Below, one piece after another: positions 1-5,309 of a stretch of 11,145 nucleotides of DNA. The notes beneath the pieces are model-generated. The model saw nothing but the letters and a program-made list of their open reading frames with translations, was not told the DNA's origin and ran no database searches. The stretch's first letter is position 1. Every line of letters begins with the position of its first letter. The stretch comes from Gammaproteobacteria bacterium (GTDB taxonomy: Bacteria; Pseudomonadota; Gammaproteobacteria; Steroidobacterales; GCA-2729495): NCBI GenBank assembly GCA_030429685.1, contig JAUIEY010000049.1:1-11145 (forward strand). Direction: 5' to 3'. The translations under genes were made by a program, and so were the position numbers.

Positions 1-1
1 G

Positions 2-1915
2 CAAACAGGTTGGCCGCATTACGGCGGTCACGAAGGCGGCGGACGTTATTCCCCACTGGCGCAGATTAACCGCGACAACGTTGCTGACCTGGAACTGGCC
101 TGGGACTATCGTACCGGAGCGCAGGAACTGCACCCTGATCTGATTGACAAAAGCGGTTATCAGGCGACCCCGATCCTGCTGTCGAAAGAGGCGGGCGGAC
201 ACCTGGTGACCTGCACACCGTTCAATCGGGTGATCGCGCTGGATCCGGTGACCGGTCAGGAGCAGTGGGTGTTCGACCCTAAACTGGACACCGACAACCG
301 TGCGGCCGGCCGCTTCAATTGCCGTGGCGTGACCGCCTGGTCTGACACCGCCGCCACTGCCGCACCAACCTGCCGGCATCGCATTGTGCTGGCCACTAAT
401 GACCGCCGCCTTATCGCCATTGATTCGCGTGACGGCAAGCTCTGCCCGGACTTCGGCGATGGCGGCCAGTTTGACGTGACACCGCTGATCGCGCAGCTGA
501 AGCCGGCGGAACAGATGGACGGGATGCAGCTTATGTCGCCGGTTGCCATCGTGAACGATGTGATCATCATCGGCGGTACCGCTAACAAGTTCAAAGATGT
601 CAGTTCAATGAACGGCGCTTTGCGCGGTTTCGATGTGCGTACCGGCAAACACCTTTGGACTTTTGACACTCTGATACGTGAGGGCGAAGGTGCAACGGCT
701 TACGATGTAGGCGGCGCCAATGTCTGGACCACGATGTCATGGGACTCGGAGCGGGATTTGCTGTTTGCACCTACTGCTTCGCCGTCGCCAAACTACTATG
801 GTGCCCTGCGGCCTGGCGACAACCGCTACGCCAACTCGGTACTGGCGATTAAGGCCAGCACCGGTGAGCTGGTATGGCACTTTCAGGTGGTGCATCACGA
901 CAACTGGGACTGGGACGTGCCGACGCACCCGTTGCTGGTGGATATCACCCGCGCCGGCAAAAAAATTCCGGTGGTGGTGGTCCTGACCAAAACCGGCGTG
1001 GTGTTTGTATTGCACCGGGATACCGGGGAGCCGTTCCACGAAGTTGTCGAGCGGCCGGTACCCACTGACGGTATGCCCGGCGACCAGTTATCGCCGACTC
1101 AGCCGTTCCCGGTTAAGCCGCCGCCGCTGATGAAAGTCGGTCTGACGCCGGATGACGCCTGGGGCTTTGCTTTCGCTGATCGTGAGGATTGCCGCAAGAA
1201 AATCGCATCCATGCGCTACGGAGAGCCTGATCCGGACAATCCTTATGCAGGGTATTACACGCCGATTACCGAGCAGGGCACCATCATGTATCCCATGGTG
1301 GGCGGCGGCATGAACTGGAGCGGCGGTGCGTTCGACCCGGTGACCAATGTGCTGATTACGCCGGTCGCGCAACTGCCTTACTACGTCAGGCTCATACCAA
1401 ACGCAAAAATCGAGCCATCGGACAATGAAATGGCAGGCCTGCCCATGGGGCCACCGGATTTTATTCGCGGTGCCGAGTACGGGCTGCAGCACGGCCCGCT
1501 GATGTCGATGTCCATGTCGCCGTGTACGGCGCCGCCCTGGTCGAAACTGGTGGCCGTGGATCTGGAGCAGGGTGAAATACTCTGGGAGCGTCCGTTCGGC
1601 GTGATCGACAAGATGGTGCCCGGCGGCATGCTGCCGCTGCCGCTGGAATACGGCGGGCCGTTTTCCGGCGGTGCAATTGTTACGGCGGGCGGTGTTGCCT
1701 TTATGGGCGCGTCGTATGACGAGCGCTTCCGTGCTTTTGATGTGGCCAGCGGCGCAAAGCTCTGGGAAGTCAGCACGCCGTATTCCGCCAATGCCACGCC
1801 GATGACTTATGAGCGCGACGGCAAGCAGTTTGTGGTGGTATCCGCCGGCGGCCACGCCTGGAGTCCGCTGCCCAAGGGCGACTACATCCTGGCCTTCGCG
1901 TTACCCGCGGATTAA
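2..1915 (+). CDS. PQQ-dependent (quinoprotein) dehydrogenase, membrane glucose/quinate dehydrogenase type, 5'-truncated
   Basis: The reading frame is open from the left edge, so the N-terminus lies outside the window; 637 residues are visible. Translation from base 2 begins GWPHYGGHEGGGRYSPL and continues with INRDNVADLELAW, the usual start of the catalytic beta-propeller in membrane glucose dehydrogenase (mGDH) relatives. Other family marks are CRGVTAW, GGANVW, HHDNWDWDVP (bases 893-922), TKTG with its lysine codon at 989-991, CTAPPW, and the ending TPMTYERDGKQFVVVSAGGH. In E. coli Gcd the HHD region and the TKTG lysine contribute catalytic Asp and Lys residues. The family oxidises sugars, quinate or similar polyols in the periplasm and passes electrons to ubiquinone. 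Substrate cannot be read from sequence, and whether an N-terminal membrane domain exists is not visible. It ends tail to tail with the DUF1838 gene. No PQQ biosynthesis genes are in the window. Confidence 0.93.
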   Translation, partial: QTGWPHYGGHEGGGRYSPLAQINRDNVADLELAWDYRTGAQELHPDLIDKSGYQATPILLSKEAGGHLVTCTPFNRVIALDPVTGQEQWVFDPKLDTDNRAAGRFNCRGVTAWSDTAATAAPTCRHRIVLATNDRRLIAIDSRDGKLCPDFGDGGQFDVTPLIAQLKPAEQMDGMQLMSPVAIVNDVIIIGGTANKFKDVSSMNGALRGFDVRTGKHLWTFDTLIREGEGATAYDVGGANVWTTMSWDSERDLLFAPTASPSPNYYGALRPGDNRYANSVLAIKASTGELVWHFQVVHHDNWDWDVPTHPLLVDITRAGKKIPVVVVLTKTGVVFVLHRDTGEPFHEVVERPVPTDGMPGDQLSPTQPFPVKPPPLMKVGLTPDDAWGFAFADREDCRKKIASMRYGEPDPDNPYAGYYTPITEQGTIMYPMVGGGMNWSGGAFDPVTNVLITPVAQLPYYVRLIPNAKIEPSDNEMAGLPMGPPDFIRGAEYGLQHGPLMSMSMSPCTAPPWSKLVAVDLEQGEILWERPFGVIDKMVPGGMLPLPLEYGGPFSGGAIVTAGGVAFMGASYDERFRAFDVASGAKLWEVSTPYSANATPMTYERDGKQFVVVSAGGHAWSPLPKGDYILAFALPAD

Positions 1916-2757
1916 GCCGGCCTGGCGGTCAGCTTGGCAGGATAGTAGCGCTCCATAAAATCCAGCAATTCGCGCGGGTATTGCTCGACGCTGTCGAGTT
2001 TGCGTGCCGGGCCGGCCCAGACGGTATGGCCGGGGTGGCCCTGCATGTCCATCCAGCTGAGCCAGGGCGCCACGTAGGTCGGATTGCCGGTGGTGTATAC
2101 CTTGGGGAGATCGGGGTCATGCAGTTCCTGCAGCAGACCACGACCCGTCTGGTCCTCGCCCATCGGCATCCCGGCAGGGTAGGGCCGGTTCATGGTCAGC
2201 CAGATGTGCTCACCGGATTCCGTCCATTTAGTCTGTTCGATCAGTGGCGCCAGTTCGCCGAAGGGGCGCGGGTCGTCCGAGCGTTTGGCGCCATCGACCG
2301 AGTAAATATAGTGTGCCTTGACCGATATCGAATTGGCCCGCACTTCATTGGTTTTGCCGGTAACAGGATTTTCAAATACGTCGATGCGCCGGCGCGTCCG
2401 GGTGTCGCGAAACAGGCTCACGGTGGCAGCATAGGCGCGATAGCTGCCGTCAGGTTGACGTTCGTAGTAATCGATTTCGGAACCCTCATAATCCACCATC
2501 GCCACCGGTGCCTTACCGGGCAGCACGGCATAAATGGTGCCGAAGTACCAGTGCGGAACGTCCACGGCTTCCAGGCTGGCTTTCATTTTGACCATGGCGG
2601 TGAGATTGTCCTGCGGATTCCGCAGATCCAGTGTGCGGCGCCACGCTTTGCCAAAACCTTGCAGTGGTGCGGTCAGGCCGGCAGCAGCCAGCGCAGTGGT
2701 GAAGCACCGGCGGGTTATACCGCCATTCCCGGGTGCTCGCTGGGGCTGTTTTGCCAT
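1912..2757 (-). CDS. DUF1838 family protein with a Tat-type signal peptide
   Basis: A 281-residue protein. I chose the ATG at 2757 because GGAG sits 9 nt upstream and the twin-arginine motif TRRCFT then falls at residues 15-20, followed by an alanine/leucine-rich stretch (TALAAAGLTAPLQGF). The frame stays open up to 2856, but the extra residues are cysteine-rich and look non-coding. The mature part carries features I associate with DUF1838: VPHWYFGTIYAVLPG near the start, a YEGSEIDYYERQPDGSY segment, then the C-terminal TYVAPWLSWMDMQG and HTVWAGPARKLDS. The biochemical function of this family is unknown to me. The Tat signal suggests a protein folded in the cytoplasm, perhaps with a cofactor, before export to the periplasm. 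Its stop codon overlaps that of the convergent quinoprotein gene, leaving no room for a terminator between them. Family assignment is by recall of sequence character, not by a search. Confidence 0.82.
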   Translation of the reverse strand: MAKQPQRAPGNGGITRRCFTTALAAAGLTAPLQGFGKAWRRTLDLRNPQDNLTAMVKMKASLEAVDVPHWYFGTIYAVLPGKAPVAMVDYEGSEIDYYERQPDGSYRAYAATVSLFRDTRTRRRIDVFENPVTGKTNEVRANSISVKAHYIYSVDGAKRSDDPRPFGELAPLIEQTKWTESGEHIWLTMNRPYPAGMPMGEDQTGRGLLQELHDPDLPKVYTTGNPTYVAPWLSWMDMQGHPGHTVWAGPARKLDSVEQYPRELLDFMERYYPAKLTARPA

Positions 2758-2852
2758 GGGCCGAAACTCCGAAAACCAGTGCAGCGAGCATAACCGACCG
2801 TAACAAGGCGCGTAAGCACCGCACGGCATATGCAATAACTGCCTGAAATAGA

Positions 2853-2864
2853 ACAAATATTTGT
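2853..2864. repeat. Perfect 12-bp palindrome ACAAATATTTGT
   Basis: ACAAATATTTGT is identical to its reverse complement and lies near the middle of a divergent intergenic region in an otherwise GC-rich window. A short AT-rich palindrome in this place could be a half-turn operator for a dimeric regulator, but a 12-bp palindrome may also occur by chance. The regulator, if any, is not identifiable. Confidence 0.45.
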
Positions 2865-2870
2865 GTATGC

Positions 2871-2894
2871 GGAATGAGAATTGGTTCGCATTCC
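2871..2894. promoter_or_regulatory. 24-bp imperfect inverted repeat, possible operator (weakly Fur-box-like)
   Basis: The arms are GGAATG-a-GAA (2871-2880) and TTC-g-CATTCC (2885-2894), separated by TTGG; 9 of 12 positions pair. The left arm contains AATGAGAAT, which resembles a Fur half-site. The centre is even-spaced (7-2-7), while classical Fur boxes have a single central base, so the Fur reading is weak. It sits 43 bp before the start of the coiled-coil gene and 114 bp before the DUF1838 start, a place where a bound repressor could affect either. A short RNA hairpin in the leader is the alternative. Confidence 0.35.
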
Positions 2895-2936
2895 CGGGCG
2901 CCGTTCTGCTTTAAATTTGAGTCTCAGGGAAATGTT

Positions 2937-3512
2937 ATGGAATGGCTCAACCTCAATCCGGACTTGCTGCTTGCCGTGGTTGCCGCTGCGGCTTTCGTGG
3001 CGGGCGTGGTGTTTGCCCGTTTTGTCCTGCGCTCAGCGAACAAGCGCGTACAGACCGGCGTTGATCGCCGTGATCATCAGATTCGCCAGCTCGAAGCGGA
3101 CCTGCGTGTCGCCGAGCGGCGTCTCGAGGAGTACACGGCACAACTGGAAACCAAGAGCGAAGAATTCGACCAGAGTATGGCCACTGTATGCGACCTGAAT
3201 GCGCTGTTGGATACGCGTAATTCAGAGGTGGAGCAGTTGCGCAAGGAAGTCAAAGGAGCTGTCAAAAAGACCCGCGAGTTGCGGCGCGAACTCACCGACA
3301 GGGCCGAGGAAACACTGCGCGAGCATGTGCGCGCCAAAGAAGTGCAGGATGAACTGGACGTTGTCAGAGCCGGCTCAGATGCAATTATCAGCGAGTTCTC
3401 GCGCTTGCAGCACGAAGATGATGATGCGGCAGCAGCCGAACCCAGCCAGCAGGATCTGCTAGGCGAAGACCTGCTGTTTGACGAAGACGACGACCGGCCT
3501 ACTGGCGCCTGA
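2937..3512 (+). CDS. Small membrane-anchored coiled-coil protein with acidic C-terminal tail, function unknown
   Basis: A 191-residue protein. The ATG at 2937 has AGGGA 7 nt upstream and puts a hydrophobic segment right at the N-terminus; an earlier in-frame ATG at 2874 lies inside the inverted repeat and adds unlikely residues. Residues about 9-31 (LLLAVVAAAAFVAGVVFARFV) form one transmembrane helix followed by positive charges, which predicts an N-out, C-in anchor. Residues about 35-155 are rich in E, K, R, Q and L with heptad-like spacing, indicating a long coiled coil. The tail is very acidic (EDDDAAAAE, then FDEDDDRP). The topology recalls YhcB/ZapG-like cell-envelope proteins, but I do not recognise a family and claim only the layout. 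Its last 14 bases overlap the end of the convergent lipoprotein gene. Confidence 0.78.
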   Translation: MEWLNLNPDLLLAVVAAAAFVAGVVFARFVLRSANKRVQTGVDRRDHQIRQLEADLRVAERRLEEYTAQLETKSEEFDQSMATVCDLNALLDTRNSEVEQLRKEVKGAVKKTRELRRELTDRAEETLREHVRAKEVQDELDVVRAGSDAIISEFSRLQHEDDDAAAAEPSQQDLLGEDLLFDEDDDRPTGA

Positions 3513-4185
3513 GACTGTTCAGCTCTTCGCTGGCTGTACCCCAGACAATATTGCCTGCATCATCCCGGTAACGGCCGTGAAAGCGGTAGTCGGTCGCGGT
3601 TATCTCGACACGGTCATCGGCATACATATTTTTCTGCATCCCCTGATTGAATAGCACGCATTTGCCCTGCAACAGCGGCCCGCTGACCATATCCCCGGCT
3701 GGGCTGGCGCGCAGGAAAAAGTCGCAACCGGCGTCCCAGGTGAAATCATCCAGCGTAACGTCTGCCAGCAGATCGGGATTGTGGTGCAGGTTCTTGTACG
3801 GCTCCGGGTCTTTGAAATACAACTCACGCTGGATGATGGCATCACTGTCCGGATCCGGCAGATACTGCATCAGCCCGTGGCGGAATATCATGGCCGGATC
3901 TTCAGAGCCGTCCATGGACGATTGCTGATAGACGATATAGCCTTTCAGTTGCGGCGCATTCACTGGCACGAATAACTGGTGCATGGGCCTGTGAGTGAGT
4001 TCCGGCGCCAGACCGGCAGCCATGTCGGCCTCAAACTGGGCAACATTGTGGTATTTGCCGTGCACCCACTGCTTAATCAGGCTCAGAGTCCGCGCGCTCT
4101 GTGCGGCGCTGGTTTCCGGTTCGCCCGGCGCGCAGCCTGCCGCCAGTATTGCCAGAAACAACGTGCCATAGAAGAATTTGTGCAT
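3499..4185 (-). CDS. CpeT/CpcT-family (chromophore lyase-like) lipoprotein
   Basis: A 228-residue protein with a lipoprotein signal: MHKFFYGTLFLAILAAGC, lipobox LAAGC with lipidated Cys18. The mature part resembles the CpeT/CpcT fold: IKQWVHGKYHN near the start, LFVPVNAPQLKGYIVYQQ at 71-88, GCDFFLR at 153-159, GKC at 174-176, and a late MYADDRVEI segment. In cyanobacteria CpcT attaches a bilin to phycocyanin; relatives in other bacteria have no phycobiliproteins and their role is unknown, so no bilin function should be assumed. AAGGA lies about 14 nt upstream of the ATG, a rather long spacing. The gene follows pseG on the same strand after 44 bp with no clear terminator, so it may be read through from the pse operon, though no functional link is evident. 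Confidence 0.8.
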   Translation of the reverse strand: MHKFFYGTLFLAILAAGCAPGEPETSAAQSARTLSLIKQWVHGKYHNVAQFEADMAAGLAPELTHRPMHQLFVPVNAPQLKGYIVYQQSSMDGSEDPAMIFRHGLMQYLPDPDSDAIIQRELYFKDPEPYKNLHHNPDLLADVTLDDFTWDAGCDFFLRASPAGDMVSGPLLQGKCVLFNQGMQKNMYADDRVEITATDYRFHGRYRDDAGNIVWGTASEELNSLRRQ

Positions 4186-4229
4186 GATTTACGGCTCATT
4201 CCTTTGCAACCGCAGCAAGCTTAGCAGAC

Positions 4230-5297
4230 TCAAAATACCGCCTGTGTACGCATGAATGCAGCCAGTTGCGGCCGGCCGTCAGCCACGCAGTCAGCCGGGG
4301 GCGCAAGCCGGCTGTTCAGGGCAGCGGTCAGCTTGTCGTGCAGTTCGTGCGCGTCCCGGTAGAGCTCGCAAAGCCCCGCCGCCGCCATGCATTCCAGTTG
4401 TTCAATCTGGTTGGCAGCGATGGGCCGCAGTATTGACGGCAGGCGCAGGTACAGGCGTTCATAGGCAGATATGCCGCCGGCACCCACCGCCAGGTCAGCG
4501 GCCGCCATCAGCCGCGCCATTTCCCCGGTTTGCACGTGACACTGATAGCCGAGCTGCGTGCAAATAGTTTGAATATTGGCGCCGTCCGGGTGCTGTGCGC
4601 CTATAACAACATTAATCGCAATATCATTGCGGCCGGTCGCCTGTAGTGCCTTGATGGCCTCAAGAGTGTGATTGTCCGCATCCACTCCGCCAAAATAGAT
4701 CAGGATGTTCCTGACCTCGCCGGAACGTGGCTGCAGGGACCGGCGTGCTTGTAAGAATTCATCACGCAGGAATGCAAACTGTGGGCCCAGGAACAATTTA
4801 CAGTCGTCGGGAACAAGCTGCGTGTAGCGGTTGGCGGTGTCCGGGTGCAAATTCTGATCAATTAGTGCGTCGCAGTCGTGACCACGGTCAGCGAGGTCGT
4901 CAATTGCCAGGATACGCTCGCAAGCCGGTCGCAATGCTGTTTCCCAGTCCGCGGCAATGCCGTAATGATCAACCACCAGCCAGTTCCAGCGTGCATTGTC
5001 GGAGCTGTGCATATTGTCGAGCGCCGCCAGCGTATCCTGCGCATCCTGACGGCGGGATACTCCCAGCCAGGCAGAGTGTTGCAGATCCGTGTCGGGGTGC
5101 GCGCCGGTCGGTGTGGTCAACCGGATGCAGTCATATCCTTTGTTGGTCAGCTGGCTGACCAGATAGGCAGGCATGGAACGCACCACAAAACAGATTTTCG
5201 CTCCGCCTGCAGCCAGGGTGTCCGCCAGTGTCTGGCAGCGCATTGCGTGGCCGGAACCGATAGCGTCGGAGCCATCAACGCGGAACACCACTCGCAT
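4230..5297 (-). CDS. pseG: PseG, UDP-2,4-diacetamido-2,4,6-trideoxy-beta-L-altropyranose hydrolase
   Basis: PseG removes UDP from the diacetamido-altrose intermediate of pseudaminic acid synthesis, giving the free sugar used by PseI. The 355-residue product has the expected GT-B-like marks in order: FRVDGSDAIGSGHAMRC with His17, at the same position as the catalytic His17 reported for Campylobacter PseG; VVDHYGIAADWE (108-119); IDDLADRGHDCDALIDQN (132-149); a FGGVD turn (202-206); and GAGGISAYERLYLRLPS (272-288) in the UDP-binding half. It is longer than the roughly 275-residue Campylobacter enzyme; the extra length appears distributed and at the C-terminus, with no obvious acetyltransferase motif of the kind fused to some PseG proteins. 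Start ATG has GAGG 9 nt upstream and follows the fusion gene's stop by 12 bp, so it is in the same operon. Confidence 0.93.
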   Translation of the reverse strand: MRVVFRVDGSDAIGSGHAMRCQTLADTLAAGGAKICFVVRSMPAYLVSQLTNKGYDCIRLTTPTGAHPDTDLQHSAWLGVSRRQDAQDTLAALDNMHSSDNARWNWLVVDHYGIAADWETALRPACERILAIDDLADRGHDCDALIDQNLHPDTANRYTQLVPDDCKLFLGPQFAFLRDEFLQARRSLQPRSGEVRNILIYFGGVDADNHTLEAIKALQATGRNDIAINVVIGAQHPDGANIQTICTQLGYQCHVQTGEMARLMAAADLAVGAGGISAYERLYLRLPSILRPIAANQIEQLECMAAAGLCELYRDAHELHDKLTAALNSRLAPPADCVADGRPQLAAFMRTQAVF

Positions 5298-5309
5298 GGC
5301 ACGCCGCCT

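Larger units (their letters stand above)
2758..2936. other. Divergent intergenic region (DUF1838 gene / coiled-coil gene)
   Basis: This 179-bp gap should hold the promoters for both flanking genes. It contains a perfect 12-bp palindrome (2853-2864) and a 24-bp imperfect inverted repeat (2871-2894), listed separately. For the leftward gene a weak sigma70-like pair is possible on the minus strand: TTACGC (2815-2810), 17-bp spacer, TATGCT (2792-2787), which would give a leader of about 23 nt. For the rightward gene an AT-rich TTTAAAT lies at 2910-2916 but has no well-spaced -35. The rightward start at 2937 has AGGGA 7 nt upstream. None of the promoter calls is strong. Confidence 0.4.

Noticed and set aside
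1088..1855. A 255-codon minus-strand frame opposite the quinoprotein gene
   Set aside because: His/Arg-rich low-information translation, a shadow of the strongly conserved dehydrogenase.
1981..2793. A 270-codon open frame on the plus strand, antisense to the DUF1838 gene
   Set aside because: No family resemblance and no supporting ribosome site; the opposite strand carries a Tat signal, a good start site and a recognisable family.
2874..2936. Upstream ATG at 2874 as start of the coiled-coil gene
   Set aside because: The start at 2937 has a well-placed AGGGA and leads directly into the membrane helix; the upstream stretch would put the ATG inside the inverted repeat.
4186..4229. Possible terminator between pseG and the CpeT-like gene
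   Set aside because: It contains only a small AAGCTT palindrome and no stem followed by a T-run, so I cannot support a terminator.
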